A stretch of DNA of 64,000 nt from Pseudoalteromonas sp. A601. GTDB lineage: Bacteria; Pseudomonadota; Gammaproteobacteria; Enterobacterales; Alteromonadaceae. Position numbers and translations under genes: made by a program. Positions within the stretch are counted from its first letter, which is position 1; each line of letters begins with the position of its first letter. The stretch spans positions 62,001 through 126,000 of the forward strand of contig NZ_MXQF01000003.1 in the NCBI RefSeq assembly GCF_002165575.1, given 5' to 3'. The notes beneath the pieces are model-generated. The model saw nothing but the letters and a program-made list of their open reading frames with translations, was not told the origin of the DNA and did not search any database. Positions 52,717 to 63,703 of the stretch are shown one piece after another.

Positions 52717-54567
52717 ATGCGGTGTGCTTGGTGGTTGCTGCTTAGCTTCCTTATATTTAGTTCCTCTGCAACTTTTGCAACCAGTATTTCGCTTGATAAA
52801 CAGCTCAGTCACTTACAAGATATTCCTTTTGAATATACAGCTGAGCCCCTGACGATCGAACAAGCTAAAACGACAACAAACTGGCGCACTACTCGCAAAC
52901 ATAACTTAAATCTAGGTCTCAGTGAACAAGTCGCGTGGATACGCGTTCAACTAAATAATACTGAACAAACCAATCTCGCTATCTTATTATCTATTGATAA
53001 TCCGCTATTAGATAAAGTGTCTATTTATCATTATCACCGTAATGAAACTTTACTTTTTAAAGAGATTGGTGATGCATTACCCCTTAAAAACCGACAAATA
53101 AAAAATGAATCCTTATTAGTAAAATTAGCCCTGCCTGCACAAAGTACATCCACCTTGTTATTACGAGTTGAAAATCAAGCCGGTTTAAGAGTGCCCCTAA
53201 GTATTTGGCAAAACGATGAGTATTTAAAATATAAAAGTAAATTTAACCTACTCTATGGCTTACTTGTAGGTTTTATTTTATCTCTCGCTCTAACTTGCTT
53301 TGTGTTATTTATTTTTTCAAGAAAACGTTACTTTGCGCTCTCCTCAGGCATACTTGTTACTCTATGGTTATTACTCATCTACCTTTATGGCTTTGGTTAT
53401 CGTTATTTCCACCCTTCTTTACCAAGCTTGCAACAGCTTGCTATTCCCTGCATGTTGTTAATTACCACTTACTTATTCAAGCCCTTATTTGAGCAATTAA
53501 AAGCTGAGATTATTTGGCCTCAGTTCGATAAGATACATACTTGGAGTAATTATCTTTTGCTCACCAGTTTACTTATTACTTGGTGGCTGCCAACTCAACT
53601 ATTTGTAAGCTATAGTTTACTTGCAAGTCTATTGATGATGCTCATACACAGCATTGTTATAACTATAAACATTAAGCATAAACCCAGCCAACCGCTGAAT
53701 GCTTTGTTAACAGGAGCTATAACTTTTTGCGCCTCTTTAATTTATCTAAACATCGTTGTATTTAACATCTTCGACTTTAACTCTCGAAGTCTTCCTTTTA
53801 TGTTTATTAGCTTTTTAATCTGCGCCTTAAGTTTAAGCTTTGCCACTATTAGGCATTTCATCATTGAGCGCGATGCACAAATAGCCTTACAACAAGCAAA
53901 AATAGCGCAAAATGAGGCTCAAGATAAGTTATTACAAGAGCGTTTAGAGTTGCAAGAACAAGCTCGACAAGACTTAGAAAGCAATATTGAAGAGCGAACT
54001 TTTGAGCTACAAGTTACCTTACGTGAGCTTGAAGAAAAAAATCGCGAGTTAGAGCAGCTCAATATGGAAGACCCGTTAACAAAAATTAAAAACCGACGTT
54101 ATTTCGACAAAAAGTTAGTCATGGATTTACGCCGCTCTCGTCGAGAACAAACTCCCTTAAGTATTATCATGCTCGATATTGATCACTTTAAAGTGATCAA
54201 TGATAGTTATGGCCATTTAATCGGTGACCAAACAATTCGTGCTGTGGCTGATATAATAAAAAGCCACTTAAAACGCCCACTTGATGAGGTGGCTCGATAC
54301 GGTGGTGAAGAGTTTGTTGTGTTACTTCCCAATACCCCAATGGCAGGTGCGCTAGAAATAGCTGAATCCATCAGGCTATTAATAATGGAAACCACAATCA
54401 CTGTTGCCAACTCAGATATAAAATTTACAATTAGTGCAGGTGTCTATTGCGCTGTCGCAGAAGATATTAATAACCCAGGATTATTCACTGACTGCGCGGA
54501 TAAAGCACTTTATCACGCCAAGCAAAATGGTCGTAACCGCGTAATCAGCTTTCCAATATTAGACTAG
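52717..54567 (+). CDS. Diguanylate cyclase with 7TMR-DISM sensory module
   Basis: 616 residues from the ATG at 52717, which has AAGG seven bases upstream; the TTG at 52711 would overlap tatD. Order: signal peptide, periplasmic 7TMR-DISMED2-like domain (SEQVAWIRVQLNN, LLLRVENQAGLRVPLSIW), seven membrane segments (about 180-390), a coiled coil (390-445) and a GGDEF domain. The active site is RYGGEEF, and RPLD five residues before is an intact I-site. It should make c-di-GMP in response to an unknown periplasmic ligand. Confidence 0.93.
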   Translation: MRCAWWLLLSFLIFSSSATFATSISLDKQLSHLQDIPFEYTAEPLTIEQAKTTTNWRTTRKHNLNLGLSEQVAWIRVQLNNTEQTNLAILLSIDNPLLDKVSIYHYHRNETLLFKEIGDALPLKNRQIKNESLLVKLALPAQSTSTLLLRVENQAGLRVPLSIWQNDEYLKYKSKFNLLYGLLVGFILSLALTCFVLFIFSRKRYFALSSGILVTLWLLLIYLYGFGYRYFHPSLPSLQQLAIPCMLLITTYLFKPLFEQLKAEIIWPQFDKIHTWSNYLLLTSLLITWWLPTQLFVSYSLLASLLMMLIHSIVITINIKHKPSQPLNALLTGAITFCASLIYLNIVVFNIFDFNSRSLPFMFISFLICALSLSFATIRHFIIERDAQIALQQAKIAQNEAQDKLLQERLELQEQARQDLESNIEERTFELQVTLRELEEKNRELEQLNMEDPLTKIKNRRYFDKKLVMDLRRSRREQTPLSIIMLDIDHFKVINDSYGHLIGDQTIRAVADIIKSHLKRPLDEVARYGGEEFVVLLPNTPMAGALEIAESIRLLIMETTITVANSDIKFTISAGVYCAVAEDINNPGLFTDCADKALYHAKQNGRNRVISFPILD

Positions 54568-55584
<1,017 letters not shown>

Positions 55585-55631
55585 CTTGAATGGTAGGTTA
55601 AATAGATACTGTTCTAGATAGATCATTCAAT

Positions 55632-55660
55632 AAAGGGCGATTGTTCGCCCTTTTTATTTT
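55632..55660 (+). terminator. Rho-independent terminator of hemB
   Basis: AAAGGGCGA / TCGCCCTTT stem with a TTGT loop and a T-rich tail. Confidence 0.93.
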
Positions 55661-55712
55661 CATAATATTAACATCCTGTATTTTCTTTGTCATAAATTTT
55701 CCTTAAACTGTT

Positions 55713-55728
55713 TGTCCCATTTGGGACA
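55713..55728. promoter_or_regulatory. 16-bp dyad upstream of the extracellular nuclease gene
   Basis: TGTCCCATTTGGGACA has perfect 7-bp arms (TGTCCCA/TGGGACA). It lies 22 bases before the nuclease ATG, downstream of a probable -10 region. It could be a transcription factor site or form an RNA stem-loop in the leader. Confidence 0.6.
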
Positions 55729-55750
55729 CAATACACGGGAAAAAATAATA

Positions 55751-58486
55751 ATGTTTACTACAAAAATAACGCCACTGGCGCTTGTTATTGCAAGCCTTAG
55801 TGCTCCAGCATCAGCAAACCTAATCATTTCAGAATATGTTGAAGGGGGTGGTTATAATAAAGCGATTGAAATTTATAACACATCATCTGATGCCATATCT
55901 TTAGACGGTTATACACTTAATTTATTTTCAAATAAAAATGTATCAGCGACATCAAGCGAGAATCTAACAGGTTCTATAGCCGCAAACAGCACATATGTAA
56001 TTGTTACTTCTGATAGTAGAGCTGTAGATGAATTAAAGAATAAAGCAGATCTATTCAGTAGCGCAGTAAACTTTAATGGTGATGATGCTTTAACCCTTAC
56101 CTTGGGTGCCAGTGTAGTTGATAGCTTTGGTCAAATAGGAGCTGATGGGGTTTGGAGCAATGGTGGTGTAACAACTAAAGATAAAACACTACGCCGCAAG
56201 TCTGATATAGCGTCTGGCCGTACAGATGCTAGCACCGAGTTTGATCCGAGTGAGCAATGGCTACAATTTGATAAAGATGACTTTAGCGGACTAGGCTTTC
56301 ACGGAGAAAGTACTGAGCCAACACCTGAACCAGATCCAGAACCGGTAACGCCGTTAGAGTGTGGCGCAGCTAAAACGCTCATTAATGCAGTCCAAGCCGA
56401 AGGAGGCGATAGCCCATTACTAAATCAAGAAATTGAGCTTGAAGGTATCGTTACTGCTGATTTCCAAGGAAGCGAGCAATTAAATGGCTTCTTTGTTACT
56501 TCTCTTGAAGCAGATATTGATACCAACCCATTAACATCGGAAGGCGTGTTTGTATATTTTTCAGATACCGATGTAGCTGTCGGTGATCATATTCGCGTCA
56601 AAGGTACGGTCGCTGAATATTACAGTGCGACACAAATTGGCGATGTAAGCCAAATCGAAATATGTGCTTCAGGCTTAACAGCAACGGCTACAAAAATTGC
56701 CTTGCCAGTTGCAAGTATAAGCGACCTAGAAGCTTATGAAGGTATGCTGGTGACCTTAGAGCAAACACTCGTTGTCACCAACAATTATGGCCTTGGTCGC
56801 TATGGTGAGGTTGGCCTTGCCACAGAACGCTTATACCAAGGCACACAAATAGCTTTACCGGGTGATGCTGCAAATGCAGTAGAAGTTGAAAATGAGAAGA
56901 AACAAATTCTATTGGATGATGGCTCAACGAAACAAAACCTTGACCCGGTATCTTATCCTGGAACAGGGTTAGGTGCCTTCAATACATTACGCTTGGGCGA
57001 CTCCGTCAGCGTTATTACTGGCGTTTTGGGTTACAGCTTTGATCGTTACCGTATTCACCCAACGGTACAACCTGAGTTTACTACTACAAACCCACGTACT
57101 GATGCTCCTGAATTACACTCTGATGCAAACTTACGGATAGCGAGCTTTAATGTACTAAACTACTTTAATGGTGACGGCCAAGGCGGTGGCTTCCCGACCA
57201 GCCGTGGCGCCGATTCTGAGCAGGAGTTAATTCGTCAAGAAGCTAAATTGGTAAGTGCTATCACCGCACTAGAGGCTGATGTTATTGGTTTGATGGAAAT
57301 TGAAAATGATGGCTTTGATGAATACAGTGCTGTTGCAAGTTTAGTGTCTGCATTGAACGACGCTGACAGTAATAACGAATACGCGTTTGTAGACTTTAAC
57401 GTTGACCAAATTGGTACTGATGCCATTACTACTGCCCTAATTTATCGTGCAAATATGGTCAGTGAAGTGGGTACTCCTGCAATAACCACTGAATACCCAT
57501 TTGACTACAGTAACCGTGCGCCAATTGCTCAGAGCTTTAAAGCAATAAACTCAGGTGAAGTATTCACTGTCGCTGTAGCTCACTTAAAATCAAAAGGTAG
57601 CTGCGGCAGCGCTGACGGTAATAATGCTGATTTAGGTGATGGCCAATCTTGCTGGAATGAAATTCGCGTAGCAGGTGCGAATGCCTTTGCCGATTGGCTA
57701 GACAGCAAACCAACAGGTGTTGAAGACGAAGACATCATTCTAGTTGGTGATATGAACGCATATGCAATGGAAGATCCAATTCGTGCATTTGCTGATAAGG
57801 GCTATAAAAATGTGATTGCTGAGCTTGATGGTAACACACTGGGTTATTCATATAGCTTTTCAGGCCGCTTGGGCAGCCTAGATCATGCTGTAGCAACACA
57901 AAGCCTGCTGGATAAAGTTGTCGCCGCAACTGATTGGCATATCAATGCTGATGAACCGATCAGCCTGGATTATAACGTTGAATTTAAGTCAGATAACCAA
58001 GTCGCTAGCCTTTACTCACAAAGCGCATATCGTGCATCAGACCATGACCCTGTCATTGTTGATATTAAATCAGTTGCTGAACCTAAGCCAACACCAGAGC
58101 CACAAGCTCCAGTGTTAACCGCTGAGCAAAACTTTAATATCATTGAAAGCGCAGATATTGGTACTGTTATTGGCACTTTAGAATTTACAGATGCAGATAG
58201 TGACTACACGCCTGTCACTAAATTTATTGTGTCTGGTCACTCAGCAATCACTATAAATGAACAAGGTCAGCTAATTGTCGCTGCGGCGCTTGATTATGAG
58301 TTTGAACGTAAAATTACATTAATGGTGCAGGCACAGGATAGCGTAGGCAATTTGTCCGCTGCACAATTAGTATTTATAAATATAAGCAATGATGAAACAG
58401 ACGATGATGAAGAGGATTCGGGCTCATTAGCGTGGTTAAGCTTATTAGCATTACCATTTTTAGCAAGAAGAAAAGCTAAAAAATAA
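55751..58486 (+). CDS. ExeM/NucH-like extracellular DNA nuclease with GlyGly-CTERM-like tail
   Basis: 911 residues from the ATG at 55751 (MFTTKITPLALVIASLSAP); the longer frame uses a TTG and delays the signal peptide. Order: signal peptide; lamin-tail domain (LIISEYVEGGGYNKAIEIYN in part, residues about 22-120); OB-fold region (NQEIELEGIVTADFQG); an endonuclease/exonuclease/phosphatase domain (LRIASFNVLNYFNG, GLMEIENDGF, LVGDMNAYAMEDP, SDHDPVIVDI); a cadherin-like repeat; and a tail DSGSLAWLSLLALPFLARRKAKK, given in part. The tail is a GlyGly-CTERM-like sorting signal. Likely releases nutrients or biofilm eDNA. Confidence 0.93.
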   Translation: MFTTKITPLALVIASLSAPASANLIISEYVEGGGYNKAIEIYNTSSDAISLDGYTLNLFSNKNVSATSSENLTGSIAANSTYVIVTSDSRAVDELKNKADLFSSAVNFNGDDALTLTLGASVVDSFGQIGADGVWSNGGVTTKDKTLRRKSDIASGRTDASTEFDPSEQWLQFDKDDFSGLGFHGESTEPTPEPDPEPVTPLECGAAKTLINAVQAEGGDSPLLNQEIELEGIVTADFQGSEQLNGFFVTSLEADIDTNPLTSEGVFVYFSDTDVAVGDHIRVKGTVAEYYSATQIGDVSQIEICASGLTATATKIALPVASISDLEAYEGMLVTLEQTLVVTNNYGLGRYGEVGLATERLYQGTQIALPGDAANAVEVENEKKQILLDDGSTKQNLDPVSYPGTGLGAFNTLRLGDSVSVITGVLGYSFDRYRIHPTVQPEFTTTNPRTDAPELHSDANLRIASFNVLNYFNGDGQGGGFPTSRGADSEQELIRQEAKLVSAITALEADVIGLMEIENDGFDEYSAVASLVSALNDADSNNEYAFVDFNVDQIGTDAITTALIYRANMVSEVGTPAITTEYPFDYSNRAPIAQSFKAINSGEVFTVAVAHLKSKGSCGSADGNNADLGDGQSCWNEIRVAGANAFADWLDSKPTGVEDEDIILVGDMNAYAMEDPIRAFADKGYKNVIAELDGNTLGYSYSFSGRLGSLDHAVATQSLLDKVVAATDWHINADEPISLDYNVEFKSDNQVASLYSQSAYRASDHDPVIVDIKSVAEPKPTPEPQAPVLTAEQNFNIIESADIGTVIGTLEFTDADSDYTPVTKFIVSGHSAITINEQGQLIVAAALDYEFERKITLMVQAQDSVGNLSAAQLVFINISNDETDDDEEDSGSLAWLSLLALPFLARRKAKK

Positions 58487-58505
58487 ATGAATTATAAGTA
58501 ATAAA

Positions 58506-58532
58506 AATGCCACTTTAATTTAAAGTGGCATT
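58506..58532. terminator. Strong hairpin between convergent genes, terminator
   Basis: AATGCCACTTTA / TAAAGTGGCATT, a perfect 12-bp stem with a three-base loop. On the minus strand it is followed by TTTTTATTA, so it is a good terminator for the 58583-59014 gene; the plus-strand tail is only weakly T-rich. Confidence 0.85.
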
Positions 58533-58582
58533 GATTTAGTTTACACCCAAATTAGTAAGATTAAAGCTAAACAACCTACTAA

Positions 58583-59014
58583 TTAAGCATTACAACTTTG
58601 CGTATTACTGTTATCACAACCCACATACTTTGCTGCATATAAGTTTTTAATTCCTGTTTTTTGGTCTGCTGTTATATGCCAATTTATAAAACGATGAGAT
58701 TGCTCTGCTAACGTTACAATTTTAAACTCTGTGATTATTCCATACCGTTTAAAACTAATACTTTTTATTTCATCTGCATTAATATATCGCTTACCCAGAC
58801 CACGAGAATAGTTTACCCCTGCTTTATAACAATGTAGAAACCTTAATTGCATAATATTAAAGAGGCTAATAACTAAAACGAGAGGAATAATAATGACGCT
58901 TGCTGATTCAAAGCCTAAAGCAGTTATTGCACTTAGAATATAGGCAACAAGTAATGCGAAAATGACTTTTACTATTTGCAAAGTCCAATTTGGCGATAAT
59001 TTTACTATATTCAT
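58583..59014 (-). CDS. Small membrane protein, PH-like domain, unknown function
   Basis: 143 residues from the ATG at 59014 (MNIVKLSPNWTLQ), which has AGGA ten bases upstream; a TTG extension at 59050 is weaker. Two membrane segments (about residues 12-35 and 38-60) are followed by a soluble region (GKRYINADEIKSISFKRYG), whose beta-strand pattern recalls bacterial PH domains. No family was assigned. The C-terminus has two Cys. It is an isolated gene. Confidence 0.65.
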   Translation of the reverse strand: MNIVKLSPNWTLQIVKVIFALLVAYILSAITALGFESASVIIIPLVLVISLFNIMQLRFLHCYKAGVNYSRGLGKRYINADEIKSISFKRYGIITEFKIVTLAEQSHRFINWHITADQKTGIKNLYAAKYVGCDNSNTQSCNA

Positions 59015-59374
59015 TGAATGAAGTTCCTTTATTATGACCTTCGTCTTCAAGGAAGGCTTTCCATTTACAATCTAAAACCAATGTTTTAGGAACATAATTT
59101 TACACACAATAAAAGAGTTAACAAGAGTATTTGCACTACTTTTTAACTAGCACAAAAGTATTTATCATAACTACTTAATATATCAACATTATCTCAAAAA
59201 TCTTATTTCTCTGAATCTTTTAGTGATAAACATTGAGGCAGGCAATTATAATTAGGTTCTATTAATGATACTAGTTACAAAAGTTGGTGATCTATTATTC
59301 GCTCAAATTAATAACAATTATAAAAACAAAAAACCCGCAACAAGTGCGGGTTTTTTAAGAGTTTAAGTGGCTAA
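59015..59374. other. AT-rich intergenic region with terminator
   Basis: No ORF with a convincing start was seen apart from the hairpin described at 59328-59357. The left part carries the promoter of the small membrane protein gene. Confidence 0.45.
59328..59357 (-). terminator. Rho-independent terminator of fusA2
   Basis: CCCGCA / TGCGGG stem flanked by A and T runs, reading on the minus strand as hairpin plus T6. It follows the EF-G gene by 18 bases and can also act on the plus strand. Confidence 0.92.
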
Positions 59375-61459
59375 TTACTTAGCCGCTTTTTTCTCTTTTT
59401 CTGCAGCGATTACAGTATCAGCTACGTTTTGTGGACATGGTGCATAGTGTGAGAACTCCATAGAGAACTGACCACGACCAGATGTCATTGTACGTAGTGA
59501 ACCGATGTAACCGAACATTTCAGATAACGGAACGTCTGCTTTAATACGAACGCCTGTTAAACCAGCTTCTTGGTCGCTTAACATACCACGACGACGGTTA
59601 AGGTCACCGATTACATCACCAACGTGATCTTCTGGCGTGAACACGTCAACTTTCATGATTGGCTCAAGAAGTTGTGCGCCTGCTTTAGGGATCGATTGAC
59701 GGAAAGCGCCTTTAGCAGCGATTTCGAATGCGATTGCAGATGAATCCACGGCGTGGAAGCCACCGTCGAAAAGTTCAACTTCAACGTCAAGTACTGGGAA
59801 GCCAGCTAGAACACCTTCACCCATCATTGACTTGAAGCCTTTCTCAACTGCAGGCCAGAATTCTTTAGGTACGTTACCACCAACAACTGATGAAGAGAAC
59901 GTGAAGCCTGAACCCACTTCGCCTGGCTTGATGCGGTAGTCGATTTTACCGAACTGACCAGAACCACCAGATTGTTTCTTATGCGTGTAGCTATCTTCGA
60001 TTTCACGAGTGATAGTTTCACGATAAGCAACCTGTGGTTGACCAACGATAAGGTCTACGCCGTAAGTACGCTTAAGGATATCCACTTTGATATCTAAGTG
60101 AAGCTCACCCATACCTTTAAGAATAGTTTCGCCTGAATCTTCATCAGTCTCAACTTGGAAAGATGGATCTTCTGCAACCATTTTACCGATAGCAACACCC
60201 ATTTTCTCATTACCGCCTTTATCTTTAGGCTGTACAGCAATCGAGATTACAGGCGTTGGGAATACCATTGGCTCAAGAGTTACTGGGTGCTTAGGATCAC
60301 ATAGAGTGTGACCAGTTTGCACGTTCTTCATACCAACAATAGCGATGATATCACCAGCTTGTGCTGAAGTAAGCTCTTTACGATCATCAGCTTGCATCTC
60401 AACCATACGGCCAACACGCTCTGTTTTACCAGTAAACGCATTAAGGATAGTGTCACCCTTATTAAGTTTACCAGAGTAGATACGTACGAAAGTTAATGCA
60501 CCAAAACGGTCATCCATGATTTTGAATGCTAGCGCTTTAAATGGTTCGTCAGCAGATACAATTGCATGCTCGCCGTTTTCGTTACCGTCTTCATCCATAA
60601 GAGGTTGAGGATCAACTTCTGTAGGAGCTGGTAAGTAATCAACAACAGCATCAAGAATTAATTGCATACCTTTGTTCTTGAACGCAGAACCACAGTAAGT
60701 AGGGAAGAAAGCAAGATCACGTGTACCTTTACGGATACAGCGCTTGATATCTTCAATAGAAGGAACTTCACCTTCCATATACGCTTCCATTAGGTCATCG
60801 TCTTGCTCTACAGCAGTTTCGATAAGCATCTCATGGTATTCTTCAGTTTTTTCTACCATGTCTGCAGGAACGTCTGTGATTTCGTAGTTTTCTGGAAGAC
60901 CAGTTTCATCCCAAACATATGCTTGTTTGTTTAAAACGTCTACAACACCAACAAACTCATCTTCGATACCGATTGGTAAAGTCATGATTAGTGGTACAGC
61001 ACCAAGTACTTTACGTACTTGCTCAGTTACACGGTAAAAATCAGCACCCATACGGTCTAATTTGTTTACAAAGATAATACGTGCAACTTCTGATTCGTTA
61101 GCGTAACGCCAGTTAGTTTCTGATTGTGGTTCAACACCACCAGAACCACAGAATACACCAACACCGCCATCTAATACTTTAAGTGAACGATAAACTTCTA
61201 CTGTGAAGTCAACGTGTCCTGGAGTATCGATAACGTTGAAACGGTGATCTTTCCAGAAACAGCTTACAGCCGCAGACTGGATAGTAATACCGCGCTCAGC
61301 TTCTTGTTCCATGAAGTCAGTTGTTGACTCACCATCATGCGTCTCACCACTTTTATGAATAGTACCCGTTAGCTTAAGGATACGCTCAGTGGTGGTAGTT
61401 TTACCCGCATCAACGTGCGCGAAAATACCAATGTTTCTGTACTTCGATAAATCTGCCAT
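59375..61459 (-). CDS. fusA: Translation elongation factor G, FusA2-type
   Basis: 694 residues with all five EF-G domains. G motifs: [16 protein letters not shown] (G1), DTPGHVDF (G3) and VNKLDRMG (G4); the effector loop contains [23 protein letters not shown] and a C-terminal [14 protein letters not shown] complete the fold. It lies alone and not beside rpsL, rpsG or tuf, so it is probably the second EF-G copy found in Shewanella, Vibrio and Pseudoalteromonas, which may act in elongation or ribosome recycling. The annotation EF-G itself is certain. Confidence 0.95.
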   Translation of the reverse strand: MADLSKYRNIGIFAHVDAGKTTTTERILKLTGTIHKSGETHDGESTTDFMEQEAERGITIQSAAVSCFWKDHRFNVIDTPGHVDFTVEVYRSLKVLDGGVGVFCGSGGVEPQSETNWRYANESEVARIIFVNKLDRMGADFYRVTEQVRKVLGAVPLIMTLPIGIEDEFVGVVDVLNKQAYVWDETGLPENYEITDVPADMVEKTEEYHEMLIETAVEQDDDLMEAYMEGEVPSIEDIKRCIRKGTRDLAFFPTYCGSAFKNKGMQLILDAVVDYLPAPTEVDPQPLMDEDGNENGEHAIVSADEPFKALAFKIMDDRFGALTFVRIYSGKLNKGDTILNAFTGKTERVGRMVEMQADDRKELTSAQAGDIIAIVGMKNVQTGHTLCDPKHPVTLEPMVFPTPVISIAVQPKDKGGNEKMGVAIGKMVAEDPSFQVETDEDSGETILKGMGELHLDIKVDILKRTYGVDLIVGQPQVAYRETITREIEDSYTHKKQSGGSGQFGKIDYRIKPGEVGSGFTFSSSVVGGNVPKEFWPAVEKGFKSMMGEGVLAGFPVLDVEVELFDGGFHAVDSSAIAFEIAAKGAFRQSIPKAGAQLLEPIMKVDVFTPEDHVGDVIGDLNRRRGMLSDQEAGLTGVRIKADVPLSEMFGYIGSLRTMTSGRGQFSMEFSHYAPCPQNVADTVIAAEKEKKAAK

Positions 61460-61604
61460 TATTTTACTCTTAATAAAGTCGAAAAATTATTCGGCGGGAG
61501 TATAGCATTAGTTAAAGCGAACATCACCATAGAAGTCGCTTAAAATGCAATCAATTTTATAATATTTTACTTTCCATGCTATTTAACGCTGATGACAAAA
61601 CACT

Positions 61605-62777
61605 TTAAGCATTATCAGCGCTTCTTAAAAAACACCTTTGGCCTTTTATGTAGGTCGCTTGAATCGTAAAATTGTTATCTAAGATAGCAAAATTTGCTTG
61701 CTTAGTTGCTGCTAAAGAGCCAACTTGATCTGCAATGTTTAGAAACCGAGCTGGTACAATACTAGCCATGTTTATGGCCTCTAGCAGAGTAACGCTACCT
61801 AGCAGATGCATATTTTTCACAGCCAACTCTAAAGTTAATGTACTGCCCGCTAAGGAGCCTGATGCTGTTTTCGCAACTCCATTATCAACAAACACATCCA
61901 TTTTTCCCAGTTTGTATTGTCCATCATTTAGGCCACCAGCATTAATACAATCACTGATCAGCGCAATTTTTTGCGGGCCTTTTAGCTTATAAATTAATTG
62001 TAAAATAGTAGGGTGAAGATGTATGCCATCGGCGATAACTTCAACTAAAGCGGCATCGTTCATTAATACAGCCCCCGCACAGCCAGGATCTCGATGGTGT
62101 ATACCACGCATGCCATTAAAAACATGCACCCCACCGCACGCACCGTGCTCAAGAGCTTGTTCTGTTTGCTCAAAATTAGAATCGCAATGACCAAGCATAA
62201 CTCTGATACCTTGCTCAGTAAGGTACTCAATTAACGTATTAGCACCGGGTCTTTCTGGTGCTAGAGCAACAACTTTCAGACTCCCTGCTGCTGCCTTAAT
62301 CATGGCCTCTAAATGAGGTTGTGATAGCTCCAAAAAGTAATCTTGGTTATGTGCACCTTTATAAACTTCACTAAAAAACAACCCTTCACTATAACCACCA
62401 AGTACTTGTGCACCACTGGGCTGCTGTACATATGCTTGACCAATAATAGCCATTGCATCTAAGGTTTGCTGCCAATCTGTCGTTACTGTTGTAGCTAAAA
62501 AACCCGTTACTCCATGCTGTGCTAATGAACATGAGATAGTTTCAACACTGCTCATTTTACAATCAATTACATCACAACCTTCACGGCCATGAATATGCAA
62601 ATCAATTAAACCAGGAATAATCGCAGCATCGCCATAGTCATGTATAGGCAATTCCAATTGCGGTGTTTGAGTAAAAGCGCTGATACGGTCATTTTCTACC
62701 AACATAAAGTGCTCCTTAAGCACACGATCTTGGCAATAAATAGCTGCAGCTTTGACATAATATACTGATTCACTCAT
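61605..62777 (-). CDS. nagA: N-acetylglucosamine-6-phosphate deacetylase
   Basis: 390 residues of the amidohydrolase fold. Metal and substrate motifs: LIDLHIHGREGCDVID, ATTVTTDW, EGLFFSEVYKGAHN (in part), LGHCDSNFEQTEQA, HVFNGMRGIHHRDPGCAG and ISDCINAGG. It removes acetate from GlcNAc-6-P. It overlaps the ROK kinase gene by four bases, and both follow a SIS-domain deaminase gene, forming the Nag catabolic operon read right to left. Confidence 0.95.
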   Translation of the reverse strand: MSESVYYVKAAAIYCQDRVLKEHFMLVENDRISAFTQTPQLELPIHDYGDAAIIPGLIDLHIHGREGCDVIDCKMSSVETISCSLAQHGVTGFLATTVTTDWQQTLDAMAIIGQAYVQQPSGAQVLGGYSEGLFFSEVYKGAHNQDYFLELSQPHLEAMIKAAAGSLKVVALAPERPGANTLIEYLTEQGIRVMLGHCDSNFEQTEQALEHGACGGVHVFNGMRGIHHRDPGCAGAVLMNDAALVEVIADGIHLHPTILQLIYKLKGPQKIALISDCINAGGLNDGQYKLGKMDVFVDNGVAKTASGSLAGSTLTLELAVKNMHLLGSVTLLEAINMASIVPARFLNIADQVGSLAATKQANFAILDNNFTIQATYIKGQRCFLRSADNA

Positions 62778-63703
62778 GACAACACCCCAACTTGTGCTTT
62801 TGCTAAAATAGCAGCGCCACGCGCACCACTTGCATCGCCAAATTCAGCAAGTACAATTTTTGGCACCCGAATACCAGTAAAAATGTAAGGTGTGATTGCT
62901 TGCTCCAGTTTATCCATTAACTCGCTTACCAGCGACATACCACCACCAACTACGATCACTTCAGGATCATAAGCCATAATAATTGCTGCAAACGTGCTAC
63001 CTATCAAATCAACATAACAGGCAAAGCTTTGCTGACATAGCACATCGCCTTTTCTTAGCCCTTCAACGATTTCAAAAGTAGTCAGCACTTCACCGGCAAA
63101 ATGTTGATAAATTTTTGCTAAACCAGGCCCTGCAATGTAACTTTCAACACAACCCATTAAACCACAGCCGCACTTTAAAATAGGCAATTGATACTTTTGT
63201 TGCAACACGGCGGATAGCGCATAATGACCATACTCGCCAGCAATACCTTGAGCACTTCTGTAAAGCTTACCGTCAATGCATAACCCTCCACCAGCACCTG
63301 TTCCTATAATTGCACCTAACACTCGTGTATGTTGTATGCCTACGTAACTTTGTGCCTCTGATAATGCAAAACAGCGGCAATCATTTTCAATAGCTACAGG
63401 GCGATTAATGAGCTTCGCTAAATCTTGCGCAGTATTATGTCCGGTTGCATGAGGTACATTCGCTGATAGCACTTCTTGGTTTGCGTTAATAATTCCTGGC
63501 ATACCAATGCCTACTGCGCCTTGGCATTGATACTTTTTATCAGCGCTTAGAATCATAACCACTAACGCATTTAAGAAATCTTGATAGCTACTTTGTGGAG
63601 TCACAATTCGTGATGATTCAAGTTGCTTTAATGACGCGTCAAATACAGCCAGTTCAATTTTACTACCACCAATATCAATGCCGTAAATATACTGCTTAGT
63701 CAT
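62774..63703 (-). CDS. nagK: ROK family N-acetylglucosamine kinase
   Basis: 309 residues: GIDIGGSKIELAVFD (phosphate loop), VGIGMPGII, IENDCRCFALSEA, GTGAGGGLCIDGKLYRSA and the ROK zinc-type CGCGLMGCVESYIAG. It phosphorylates N-acetylglucosamine from chitin or peptidoglycan to GlcNAc-6-P. Its ATG overlaps the deaminase stop by eight bases. Confidence 0.92.
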   Translation of the reverse strand: MTKQYIYGIDIGGSKIELAVFDASLKQLESSRIVTPQSSYQDFLNALVVMILSADKKYQCQGAVGIGMPGIINANQEVLSANVPHATGHNTAQDLAKLINRPVAIENDCRCFALSEAQSYVGIQHTRVLGAIIGTGAGGGLCIDGKLYRSAQGIAGEYGHYALSAVLQQKYQLPILKCGCGLMGCVESYIAGPGLAKIYQHFAGEVLTTFEIVEGLRKGDVLCQQSFACYVDLIGSTFAAIIMAYDPEVIVVGGGMSLVSELMDKLEQAITPYIFTGIRVPKIVLAEFGDASGARGAAILAKAQVGVLS

